A stretch of DNA of 64,000 bases from Pararoseomonas sp. SCSIO 73927 (lineage in GTDB: Bacteria; Pseudomonadota; Alphaproteobacteria; Acetobacterales; Acetobacteraceae), in the NCBI RefSeq assembly GCF_037040815.1, contig NZ_CP146232.1:3442001-3506000 (forward strand), given 5' to 3'. The notes under the pieces are model-generated. The model did no database searches. It had not been told where the DNA came from and saw nothing but the letters and a program-made list of their open reading frames with translations. A program made the translations under genes and the position numbers. The stretch's first letter is position 1; each line of letters starts with the position of its first letter. Shown one piece after another: positions 23,769 to 32,300 of this stretch.

Positions 23769-23948
23769 ATGACCGACGAACAGTTGCGCCGTCTCGGCCC
23801 CGGCGACGTGGTCCAGCACGCAAACGGCGACGGCTACGTGATCATCCTCGACCGCGGCGCGACGAAGGTAGCCGTGCGCACGGTCGAGGTGAGCAACCCC
23901 GCCGAGTGGACGCTGATCCGCCCGGCTCCTTCCTCCCCCACCGCCTAA
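23769..23948 (+). CDS. Small hypothetical tail-region protein
   Basis: This 59-residue product starts at the ATG at 23769, five bases after GAGG. It reads MTDEQLRRLGPGDVVQHANG and continues DGYVIILDRGATKVAVRTVE, an SH3-like beta pattern. It lies between tail terminator and tube. Function unknown. Confidence 0.7.
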   Translation: MTDEQLRRLGPGDVVQHANGDGYVIILDRGATKVAVRTVEVSNPAEWTLIRPAPSSPTA

Positions 23949-23963
23949 CCAGAGGAGGCCCGC

Positions 23964-25148
23964 ATGGCCACCCCGCAGGACTATGTGGTCTGGAACCTCT
24001 CCGCGATCGCGGTGCGGACCGAGACCCTCGCCTCCGTCGATGCCATCAACGGCACGCCGGCGCTCTCCGACATGATCGTCGGCGAGATCACGGTCCGCAT
24101 GCCGCAGCAGGCGGCCGAGGACCCCTCCATCAACTTCAGCCTCGACAGCAACGCGCCGATCGTCACGGGCATCAAGCCCGAAGTGACGATCCGCGTGCCG
24201 CTGCGCGGCGCGGGCACCCCCGGCCAGGCGCCCGAGTGGGGCAAGCTCATGCGGGCCTGCCGCTTCGCCGAGCTGCTCACCGCGGCCGCGATTGGCGCCC
24301 CGACGGCGGCCACCGCCGGCAACCGGACCAGCGTCACCCTGCCGGCCACGCCCTTCTCCGGCGCGGCCAACGCTTACCGCGGCATGCCCACTCAGCTCTC
24401 CGGCGCGCCGGCCTCCGCCATCGTCCTGCCGGCCTCCGGCTACACGGCCGGCCGCACCCTGACCCTGCCGTACTACTTCGATGCGCCGCTCAGCACCTCC
24501 ACCCTGGTGCAGGTTCTGCCGAACGCGCTCTACACGCCGACCTCGGACATGGCGCTGATCAAGCCGGTCACGATGTACGCGTACCGCAACGGGCTGCGGC
24601 ACCGCATCGTCGGCAGCGTCGGCAGCGCGCAGCTGGAGATGAACGCCGGCCAGCCCGCCTTCATCACCTTCACCATGAAGGGCATGCTGCTGGACGCCTT
24701 CCAGCCGGCGAACCCGCCCGCGGGCTGGAACCAGGTTGCCCGCGTCCAGCCCCCGGCCTGGCTGAACGGCGTCTCCCGTCTCGACGGCCTGCTCTGCAAC
24801 TGCGCCCGCTTCACCTGGGATCTAGGCGTCGAGGTGGTGGACCCGGAGAACCCGGAGGCGGCGCAGGGCTTCGACAACCCGATGATCGTCTCCGCGACCC
24901 AGCGCCTGACGATCGACCCGTTCTCCAACAGCACCCGCTCGCCGACGCGCTTCACGAAGTACCAGGCCGGCCAGGGCCTCGACTTCGCCGCCGTCATTGG
25001 TCAGACGGCCGGGAACCGCATCTCGGTGTGCATGCCGAGCGGCATCCTGACCGCCATGGACGAGAGCAACCGCTCGAAGCTCGGAGTGGACCAGATGACG
25101 CTCGCCCCGAACTTGCCCGACGCGGGCGTGTTCCTGGCGGTGTTCTGA
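23964..25148 (+). CDS. Major tail tube protein
   Basis: This 394-residue protein is preceded by GAGGAGG. Features such as VTIRVPLRGAGTPGQAPEWG, LLTAAAIGAPTAATAG and later MYAYRNGLRHRIVGSVGSAQ with FITFTMKGMLLDAF match large tail tube proteins of siphophages (gpV-like function). It polymerises around the tape measure. Confidence 0.88.
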   Translation: MATPQDYVVWNLSAIAVRTETLASVDAINGTPALSDMIVGEITVRMPQQAAEDPSINFSLDSNAPIVTGIKPEVTIRVPLRGAGTPGQAPEWGKLMRACRFAELLTAAAIGAPTAATAGNRTSVTLPATPFSGAANAYRGMPTQLSGAPASAIVLPASGYTAGRTLTLPYYFDAPLSTSTLVQVLPNALYTPTSDMALIKPVTMYAYRNGLRHRIVGSVGSAQLEMNAGQPAFITFTMKGMLLDAFQPANPPAGWNQVARVQPPAWLNGVSRLDGLLCNCARFTWDLGVEVVDPENPEAAQGFDNPMIVSATQRLTIDPFSNSTRSPTRFTKYQAGQGLDFAAVIGQTAGNRISVCMPSGILTAMDESNRSKLGVDQMTLAPNLPDAGVFLAVF

Positions 25149-25151
25149 TCC

Positions 25152-25814
25152 ATGTCCACGAAGAGCACTCGCGCGGCCCTGCTGGCCACCACCGCTGCCA
25201 TCGCCCCTGTCGTCACCGGGGGCGGGGTGATCGAGAAGGTCACCCTGGGCCCGCGCGTCTACACCCTGGCCGCGCCGACCCTGGCCGAGGTCGGGCAGCA
25301 CCTGGACGACCAGGCGCGCAACGGCGCCCCGGGCGCGGTGGAGATGATGGAGGCGGTGCGCGCCGCCCTGCAGGAGGACGGGGAGGGCGACAGCGCTCTG
25401 ACCGCGTTCGAGGAGGCCGAGGACGCCTGGGTGTCCTTCTCCTCCATCCACATCGTCACCGGCCCGGACGCGACCGAGAACATCCAGGCGCAGGCGACGG
25501 CGCTGCATCTCGCCCTGCTGAAGGCGCGCCGCGGGCGGGACCGGGCGGTGGCGAAGGTGGCGCGGCACGCGCAGGTGCTGGACATCCGGGCGCAGCAGGA
25601 GCGCGCGCAGTGGGAGGAGCACTGCCGGATCGTGGCGCTGCTCTGCCGGAGCTGGGAGGGCGCGGGCCTGCCCGAGTTCCCGAAGGATCTGGACCGTGAG
25701 GCGGTGGCCGCCACCCTGCCCATGGGCGACGTGGCGGCGCTCGCGCGGCGGGCCTACCAGCTCATGCAGCCGACCGGGGACGCGGAAAAAAACTCCGCGC
25801 CGCCCTCGTCGTAG
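25152..25814 (+). CDS. Tail assembly chaperone (gpG-like), zero-frame product
   Basis: This 220-residue product has the position and helical character of the G chaperone: YTLAAPTLAEVGQHLDDQAR, then helices with KARRGRDRAVAKVARHAQVL. Near its 3' end the codons GAA AAA AAC contain a canonical A_AAA_AAC slippery heptamer. A fraction of ribosomes should shift to -1 and continue into the frame ending at 26089. Preceded by the tube gene, as in lambda. Confidence 0.85.
   Translation: MSTKSTRAALLATTAAIAPVVTGGGVIEKVTLGPRVYTLAAPTLAEVGQHLDDQARNGAPGAVEMMEAVRAALQEDGEGDSALTAFEEAEDAWVSFSSIHIVTGPDATENIQAQATALHLALLKARRGRDRAVAKVARHAQVLDIRAQQERAQWEEHCRIVALLCRSWEGAGLPEFPKDLDREAVAATLPMGDVAALARRAYQLMQPTGDAEKNSAPPSS
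25787..25793 (+). other. Programmed -1 frameshift site A_AAA_AAC
   Basis: Seven nucleotides AAAAAAC lie in the correct register: zero-frame codons AAA (25788-25790) and AAC (25791-25793). After a one-base back-slip, reading continues from 25793 with no stop through 26089. A perfect 9-bp hairpin, GCCGGAGGG/CCCTCCGGC (25835-25843, 25853-25861), lies 41 bases downstream, further than the usual stimulator distance. Confidence 0.8.
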
Positions 25815-25825
25815 CACGGGGGCCG

Positions 25826-26089
25826 ATGGCGTTCGCCGGAGGGCTGTATCACCCCTCCGGCGGGGACTGGATCGTCGGGGCGACGGAGCGGCGCCGGAAC
25901 CCGCGCCTCACCCTCCCGGCGGTCTACAACCACGTGGTGCGGCTCTGGGCCCGGTGCCGGGGCGGGATGGGCGCGGGGCTTCTGCCCGAGGCGGGCGGGG
26001 TCAACGATCAGCCGAACTGGCTGATGAAGGCCTTCGCGCTGTTGGATGGGGCCGACGCCGAGTTGGAGAAGACGGGTAAGGATGCCTAA
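25826..26089 (+). CDS. T extension of the GT tail chaperone
   Basis: This reading frame is -1 relative to the gpG-like gene and open from the slippery site at 25787. An ATG occurs at 25826, but the segment is best understood as the C-terminal extension made by frameshifting. The sequence (GGLYHPSGGDWIVGATERR, LTLPAVYNHVVRLWARC, NWLMKAFALLDGADAELEK) would form the T domain that recruits tail tube protein. It stops one base before the RelA/SpoT gene. Confidence 0.8.
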   Translation: MAFAGGLYHPSGGDWIVGATERRRNPRLTLPAVYNHVVRLWARCRGGMGAGLLPEAGGVNDQPNWLMKAFALLDGADAELEKTGKDA

Positions 26090-26090
26090 C

Positions 26091-27362
26091 ATGGAAGCGA
26101 CCCAGCTTGCCGTGCCCGACCCCTTCGTGCTGTTCGATGGGGAGGCCGGCCGTGGGATGAGCGCTTGCACAATGGCAGCCTTTCCCGACTTTGGCTTCAG
26201 CAAGAACGAGGTCAGGCGAGCCGGAGAAGTCATTGCCAGCAGCCTCGTTTGGAGCCCCGAGACAGAGGAAGAAATCCTTCAGGCTTTCAAGGTGGCAAAC
26301 AGTTGGCGCGATAGCCACGCCTACCCGATGCGGAGCATTCGGAACTCCGTCATCCAGCATATCCATCACGCGGGACTGGACGGGCTAACCGCGGCGCGGC
26401 TTAAGCGGATGCAAGCTATCAGGCGAAAGCTGCGGCGTACCGGAGCCACCTTTCTGCTGAACCAGCTGCAGGATCTCGGCGGGTGCCGGGCGATCATGGA
26501 CGACATCGGTGGCGTCAGGGTGCTGGCTGACCGCCTACGGTCACAGATGCGGCACGAGATCCGGAAGGAGGACGACTACATCAGCAATCCGAAGGGGGAC
26601 GGCTATCGCTGCCATCACCTCATGTTGTCGTTCGTGCCGGATGACCCCGAGCGAGCCTCTTTCGCAGGCAGGCGCATCGAACTTCAGATCAGGACCCGTC
26701 TTCAGCACTCCTGGGCAACAGCTGTGGAGGCCGTTGGGCTTTTCCGCGGCGAGGACCTGAAAGGTCACCAGGGCAGCCCCGAGTGGCTGCGGCTGTTCTC
26801 CCTCATTTCAGCCGAATTTGCCGAGATGGAGGGGTGCCCACTCCCCCCGGGAACCTTGGACAAGGCGGACCGGGTCAGTGAAATCAAGCGCCTCGCCGGC
26901 GAGCTAAGCGCGGCGAAAACCCTGGAAAGCATCAAGCATGGGGTCCGTGGGACTGACTTTCCGATCTCTCCGAACTACCGGCCGACCCATTACTTGATCG
27001 TGTTCGACCACGCCACGCAGTCAGTCCGGGTCACTCCGGCAGCCGCGCCTGTGAATGCGGCCGTCCTGTACGACAGCGCAGAATTCCACGACAACCGGGC
27101 CGATAGCGATACTCAGACGGTGGTGCTGGTCGAGGTCGACAAGATGGAAAGCCTGAAGGCGGCTTATCCGAACTATTTCGGCGACGTGACTTTGTTCGGC
27201 GAGCAGCTTGAAAGCATAACGCGGACGGGGTTCGGGTTCGGTTATGGTGTCGCACCACGGCAGCCTGCACCGCGTCCAAGGGAGAAGTGGGGCGACCTGT
27301 CCTGGCTGCGCCGGAGACGGTTTCCACAACCCTCCCTGAAGGACCCCGAGAAGAAAGAATAG
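26091..27362 (+). CDS. RelA/SpoT-domain alarmone synthetase-like protein (tail-module cargo)
   Basis: This 423-residue protein starts at the ATG at 26091, eight bases after AAGGA. The RelA/SpoT nucleotide pyrophosphokinase domain (about 65-215) has RLKRMQAIRRKL (103-114), QDLGGCR with Asp128, DDYISNPKGDGYR (161-173, G-loop Tyr172) and ELQIRTRLQHSW with Glu198. There is no HD hydrolase domain. About 200 further residues follow, including QTVVLVEVDKMESLKAAYPN. Base composition is visibly lower in G+C than its neighbours, a sign of transfer. It could make (p)ppGpp, or modify tRNA as toxSAS enzymes do; a fused antitoxin-like C-terminus as in CapRel is possible but unproven. Confidence 0.85.
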   Translation: MEATQLAVPDPFVLFDGEAGRGMSACTMAAFPDFGFSKNEVRRAGEVIASSLVWSPETEEEILQAFKVANSWRDSHAYPMRSIRNSVIQHIHHAGLDGLTAARLKRMQAIRRKLRRTGATFLLNQLQDLGGCRAIMDDIGGVRVLADRLRSQMRHEIRKEDDYISNPKGDGYRCHHLMLSFVPDDPERASFAGRRIELQIRTRLQHSWATAVEAVGLFRGEDLKGHQGSPEWLRLFSLISAEFAEMEGCPLPPGTLDKADRVSEIKRLAGELSAAKTLESIKHGVRGTDFPISPNYRPTHYLIVFDHATQSVRVTPAAAPVNAAVLYDSAEFHDNRADSDTQTVVLVEVDKMESLKAAYPNYFGDVTLFGEQLESITRTGFGFGYGVAPRQPAPRPREKWGDLSWLRRRRFPQPSLKDPEKKE

Positions 27363-27370
27363 GCCTGCGC

Positions 27371-27976
27371 CTACAACCCGTAGGCCCGGTAGCAGCCCTG
27401 CCTCGCCTCCTCGGCCGCGAAGGACGAGTTTAGCGAGCCGACGATGGCGGAGCCCAGGACGCCCTGGCTGGGGCGGTACGGGGTCTGGACGCCGGCGCCG
27501 ACCGCGGAGGCCTGGGCGTCGCAGGCGGCGCGGGCCTGGGCGCGGGCTGCGGCAGCCTGGGCGGCCTGCGCGGATGCGGCGCCAGATGCCAGCCGGTCGC
27601 GGCGGCGCCTCTCCACCGCGTCGGAGAGGCGGGCCACCTCTGCGTCGATCCGGGCCTAACGCGAGGCGCGGCTCTCGCGAGGAGTGGGGTTCTGCTCGCT
27701 GATGTTCGCCTCGGCAGCACGGCGGAGGGCCTGCACATAGTCCGGGCGGCCTGAGAGGGCGTCTTCCAGGAGGGAGTTCTCGCGGGCCTGGGCAGGGGTG
27801 GGTGTGGCGGCCCTGCTGACAAAACCCGGCGCGCCAGTGATCAGATCGCGGCCATAGCGGATATCGCCCTCTGCTAGTCCGCCAGTCCCGAAGGCGGGGC
27901 AGGTCTCACGAATTGCCTCCGGCTGTGGGGAGCATGCCGCAAGTGCCAGGGCGGCGAGAACGACGATCCGGCGCAT
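27371..27976 (-). pseudogene. Lipoprotein gene split by an in-frame amber codon
   Basis: From the ATG at 27976 the product begins MRRIVVLAALALAACSPQPE with lipobox LAAC, and ends at a TAG (27658-27656) after 106 residues. The very next codons, in the same frame, continue ARIDAEVARLSDAVERRRRD for about 95 more helical residues to 27371. One CAG to TAG change would explain the break, giving an intact exported lipoprotein of about 200 residues. Alternatively the downstream part is a separate gene from the GTG at 27637, or the stop is suppressed. Function unknown; convergent with the RelA/SpoT gene. Confidence 0.65.
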
Positions 27977-28050
27977 GGCGCTCCCTTGCTCTAAGAGGGC
28001 GGGGAGGATGGCCGAACGCCGGGGCGCGAGCAAACTGGCGCCCCGGCTCG

Positions 28051-28263
28051 TTACGCCGCGCGCCGCCGCCAGTCCTGCGGAGGCGGGGAGGCTGCATGGG
28101 CGGCCGCCAGAGCCTCAAGCCAGGAAGCAACGCTCTCCGGGACAGAGGCCGCCCCGGACGCCCAGCGGCGCACGAGACGATCGTCACAGGACAGAGCCTC
28201 CGCCAGCCCCCGAAGGGACCAGCGGAGAAGGGCAAGGCATTCGCCCAGGCGGGCGGGGCTCAC
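28051..28263 (-). CDS. Small HTH protein
   Basis: This 70-residue product, with the GTG at 28263, overlaps the upstream stop as GTGA; an ATG at 28281 is possible. The core ECLALLRWSLRGLAEALSCD with the following DRLVRRWASGAASVPESV is a clear Cro/XRE-type helix-turn-helix. It is a candidate to bind the tandem palindromes at 28539-28597, just upstream of its own operon. Confidence 0.7.
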   Translation of the reverse strand: MSPARLGECLALLRWSLRGLAEALSCDDRLVRRWASGAASVPESVASWLEALAAAHAASPPPQDWRRRAA

Positions 28264-28493
28264 CCCCCGCCTCCTAGCCACCGGGCGATGACCGGAAAGG
28301 CCGCCGTCAGGGCGGCGAGGGCAGCGATCACGGCGGCGGTGGGGGTGACGTAGCGGGCCACGCGGAGGTTGTTGGCCTCCTCCGACAGCTTGCGCTGCTC
28401 GGCCGCGAACTTGTCCGTCTCGGCCTGCGCGCGGCGGATGCGGGCGATCTGCTCATCCAGATCGAGCGGGCTAGGGGCGGTGGTGATGCTCAT
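28260..28493 (-). CDS. Coiled-coil, single-pass membrane protein
   Basis: This 77-residue product has residues 12-45 forming a charged coiled coil (DEQIARIRRAQAETDKFAAE). Residues 50-72 are a membrane helix (PTAAVIAALAALTAAFPVIA), ending in a Gly run. It is the first gene of a leftward three-gene cargo operon within the tail module. Similar small proteins occur as anchors; function unknown. Confidence 0.7.
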   Translation of the reverse strand: MSITTAPSPLDLDEQIARIRRAQAETDKFAAEQRKLSEEANNLRVARYVTPTAAVIAALAALTAAFPVIARWLGGGG

Positions 28494-28538
28494 CGGGGCA
28501 TTGCCTCTCGAAACCGGCGGGGATCATCCGCTCGCCGT

Positions 28539-28597
28539 GTCCGCAATATGCGGACTAACGCGCGTGCCGTCAACAGGTTTGTCCGCGCATTGCGGAC
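28539..28597. promoter_or_regulatory. Tandem palindromic operators in the divergent promoter region
   Basis: Two similar palindromes, GTCCGCAATATGCGGAC (28539-28555) and GTCCGCGCATTGCGGAC (28581-28597), are spaced 42 bp apart (about four helical turns). They lie between the leftward cargo operon starting at 28493 and the rightward gene starting at 28650. Each is a GTCCGC/GCGGAC dyad in a 17-bp frame, the normal signature of paired repressor or activator binding. Confidence 0.75.
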
Positions 28598-28649
28598 AGT
28601 ATTTCGAGGTGCCTCCCCCGGGGCGCCAGTCCCCGACCGAGGAGACCGC

Positions 28650-29342
28650 ATGCTCGCTCCGCGCATCTCGCGGTTCGGCCGCCCCATGCCCGACCTCCTG
28701 GCGGCGTGGCGGCACGACGTGGCCACCGCCGTCCAGGCCTCGGTCTACGAGGCCGAGACCGGGATGACGGAGGAGTTCCGCGACGACCTCGGGGCGGCGT
28801 TCCCCGGCTCCCGGCGCGCCCGGACGCTGGTCACCGGGCGGGTCTACCCGGACCGCCAGGGCGCGGTGTCCATCAACGCCGCCGGCTCCGTGGTCGGGCG
28901 CGGCGGCAAGAACAGCCCCTGGCCTCTGCCGCTGAAGGCCTTCAACGAGGGAGCGGAGATCCGTGGCGCGGCGCAGGGTGCCAGCCTCGCCATCCCAACC
29001 GCCCGCGTCCCGCGCGTCGGCGGGCGCCGCATGACGGTGGCGGAGGTGGAGGCGCGCTTCGGCGAGAAGCTGACCTTCATCCCGCCGAAGGACGGTCAGC
29101 GCGGCGCCGGCATGCTGGTGCTGGAGCAGCAGACCACCGGCCGCTCCGGCGGCGTTCGCCGGCTGAGCGCCGGGCGTGTTCGGCAGGGCCGCAAGGCGCA
29201 GGCCCTCGTCATGTTCGTCCTGGTCCCGAAGGTGAAGGTCCCGACGAGGCTGCACTTCGAGGCCATCGCCAAGCGGTGGGCCGACACCATGCCGTCCATC
29301 CTGGACCGGCAGGCATCTCGCATCATGGGAGGGAGGGCGTAA
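28650..29342 (+). CDS. DUF6441-like tail protein
   Basis: This 230-residue product starts at the ATG at 28650, five bases after GGAG. N-terminal AAWRHDVATAVQASVYEAET, then MTEEFRDDL and a SRRARTLVTGRVYP segment resemble DUF6441 proteins found before tape measures in alphaproteobacterial phages. A basic C-terminal region (LVPKVKVPTRLHFEAIAKRW) follows. It resumes the tail module after the cargo; probable tail completion or minor tail role. Confidence 0.7.
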   Translation: MLAPRISRFGRPMPDLLAAWRHDVATAVQASVYEAETGMTEEFRDDLGAAFPGSRRARTLVTGRVYPDRQGAVSINAAGSVVGRGGKNSPWPLPLKAFNEGAEIRGAAQGASLAIPTARVPRVGGRRMTVAEVEARFGEKLTFIPPKDGQRGAGMLVLEQQTTGRSGGVRRLSAGRVRQGRKAQALVMFVLVPKVKVPTRLHFEAIAKRWADTMPSILDRQASRIMGGRA

Positions 29343-29345
29343 CCG

Positions 29346-32300
29346 ATGTCTGGCAGCCGCACCTACGCCTTCCGCCTGGAGGCCGATGCCGCCCCGCTGG
29401 AGGCTGCCTACGGGCGTGCCACCCGGGCGACGGACACGTTCCAGAGCGCGACCGAGGCGTTCTCGGCCGCCATGGCGCGCACCGGCGCGCCGATCGACGC
29501 CTTCACCGCGTCGCTGGCGAAGATCTCGGGCGGGACCAGCAGCGCGGAGCGCGCGACCCGCTCGGCCGCCACCTCCTTCTCCAACCTCGTGGCCAGCCTC
29601 GACCCGGTGACGGCCGCCTACCAGAAGGCCGCGCGCGCCGAGGCGGCGATGACCGACCTGCAGGTCCGCGGCATCGCCATCTCCGACCGCGAGCGCCAGG
29701 TCATCGGCGGCCTGTGGAGCGAGTACGAGCACTTGGCCGCCTCGATGGGGGCGGCCGGCGAGGCAGCACGGCGGAGCGTCGCAGCGCGCGAGGCGTCCAC
29801 CGCCGCCGCGGTGCGGGAGCGCGAGGCCGAGGCGGCGCTCGGCGCCGAGCTCGACCGCATGCAGGCGCGGCTGAACCCGCTCATCGGCCTGAACCAGCGC
29901 TACCGCGCCAGCCTGGAGGAGATCGGCACCCTCCAGCGCGCCGGGCGCCTCACCTCCCAGCAGGCGGCCGAGGCGGTGGACCGGGAGACCGCCGCCTACG
30001 ACCGGGCCCGCGAGGCCATCTCCGGCCGGGTCTCGGTCGATGAGCAGGCCCGCCGCGCCGCCGCCCAGACCGCGTCCGAGACGGAGCGCGCCGTCGCCGC
30101 GCTGAACGGCTATGTCCGGGCGCTGGACCCCCTCGCGGCCTCCCTGGCCCGCGTCACGCAGGCCGAGGAGGACCTGGCGCAGGCGCAGCGACAGGGCGTC
30201 GCCACCCCCGCGCAGGTTGCGGCCGTGACCCAGATGCGCCGCGGCCACGACGAGCTGGCGGCGGCCTCCAACAGGGCTGGCGGCGCGATCAAGCTGCAGG
30301 CGCACGAGATCACGAACCTCTCCGCCCAGGCGCAGGGCTGGCTGGTGCAGGTGATGTCGGGCGGCGGCCTGTTCCTGCCGACGATCCAGCAGGCACCGCA
30401 GGCTGTGGGCGCGGTCGGCGGCGTCTCCCGCGCGCTGGAACTCCTGCGGCAGACCTTCACGCCCACGCGCGTCGCCGCCCTGGCCTTCGCCGCCGGTGGC
30501 GTCGCGGTCACCGCCGCCGCGATCTCCCAGGCCAACGAGCTGGCCCGGCTGGACACGCAGCTGAAGGGCATCGAGGGCACCTACAGCCGGACGGCCGCTG
30601 CCGTGAAGGCCTCGGCCGAGAGCGTGGCGCGCTCGGCCATCGGGGTATCCGGCAGCGAGGCCCGCGCCGCGCAGGTCTCGCTGGCCAGCAGCGCCGCCGG
30701 CGCCCGGATCGGCGGCCTCGACTACGGCGAGCTGACGAAGCAGACGGCTGACCTCGCCGCCCGCCTCGGGATCGACCTCGCGGCGGCCCTCGACAAGGTC
30801 GGCGGGGCGATGAGGAACCCCGTCGCGCTGGTGGACGAGCTGCGGGCCCGCGGCTTCCCGGGCATGACCGAGAGCCTGCGCCTGACGGTGCAGCGCCTGG
30901 TCGAGGCCGGCGACCAGGGCACGGCTTTCGCCCTCGTCATGGGCCGGGTGGGCGAGACCAGCCGTGACGCGGCGAAGGAGGGCGGCCCCCTCCAGCAGGC
31001 GTTGCGCGAGCTGAAATCCAGCTTCGGCACCATCTGGGACGACATCAAGGACGGGCTGGCGAACGCCGGCACGCCGCTGCTGTCCTGGATGGCGGGGGTC
31101 ATCAAGGAAGCGCAGCGCATCCGTGACCTGAACCTCGGCAAGGGCGCCGGGGATCAGCCGGGCGACCTACCCTTCGGTCGCACTCCGTCGGGGCGGCCTC
31201 GCAGCGCCATTGAGGAGATCTTCGGCCTGAACCGGGCCGACGCCGGCGCGCCCGGCGCTGCCACCGCCACCTCGGGCCGGGTGCCTGCCGACTACCGCCC
31301 CAGCGTCGACCGGGGCGCGGACGTTGCTGGCGTCGATCGCGAGCTGATGTACCGGATCTTCGCGCTGGGCGAGCGCAGCCGGCGCGGGGCGGACGGCAAC
31401 TGGCTCGTCAGCCCCGTCGGGGCGCGCGGGGGCATGCAGGTCATGCCCGGCACCTTCGCGGAGATGGCCTCCCGCTACGGCATCCGGGGCGGGATCGACA
31501 ACGACGACGCGAACGCCGAGGCCGGGGCGCGCTACATGCGCGAGCTGCTGGACCGGTTCGGCGGCAATGTCCCGCGCGCGGCCGCCGCCTACAACGCCGG
31601 CCCGAACCGCCCCGAGGCGACGCTGCGGGCCATCGAGCAGGGCGCCTACGCCCGGCGCGTGACCGACGGCTACACGGGGCCGGGCACGGTTTCCATCCGG
31701 GTCCCCGAGGTGCGGGTGGAAGCCGACCGCATCACCATGCGGCCGGACTTCGACCGGAACATGGGCGACAACGCCCGCCAGCCCGCGATGGTGGGCGGCA
31801 ACGCCTATGAGCTCGCCCTCGGCATCGCACGCGGCGCGCCGGGCTCGCCCCAGGTCAGTGGCGGCACGGACGAGGCGCGCGGCCGCAGCGCGGCCGGGCT
31901 GATCCGGAACCTGCAGGAGGGGCTGCGCGCCGCGGCCGGCACCGACCAGCCGGTCGACAGCATCGTCCAGAAGATCCGCGAGCTGAACCAGGTCGTGGAC
32001 AAGGGCCAGGGCACGCAGGCGCTGTTCCTGCGCGGGCTCCGGGAGCAGTCGGAGGCTGCAGCAATCCTCGACCCGCGCCTGAAGGCCACGGCCGAGGCGC
32101 TGGCGCAGTACCGCGACCGGATGCGCTCGGCCGGCGAGGCGGAGACCGACGAAGGGCGGAAGGCCGCCGTCGCGGCCGCCCTGGCCAACCTGGGCGTCGC
32201 CTACAAGGCCGCGGAGCAGGAGGTCGGGCGCAACATCGCGGCCCAGGGGCGGCTCTCCGTGGCCTGGGGCGAGGGGCGGGATGCCGTGATCCGCCTCACG

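Noticed and set aside
28501..28600. Possible CRISPR-like short repeats
   Set aside because: Only two palindromic units with no spacer array, Cas genes or further copies; better explained as operators.
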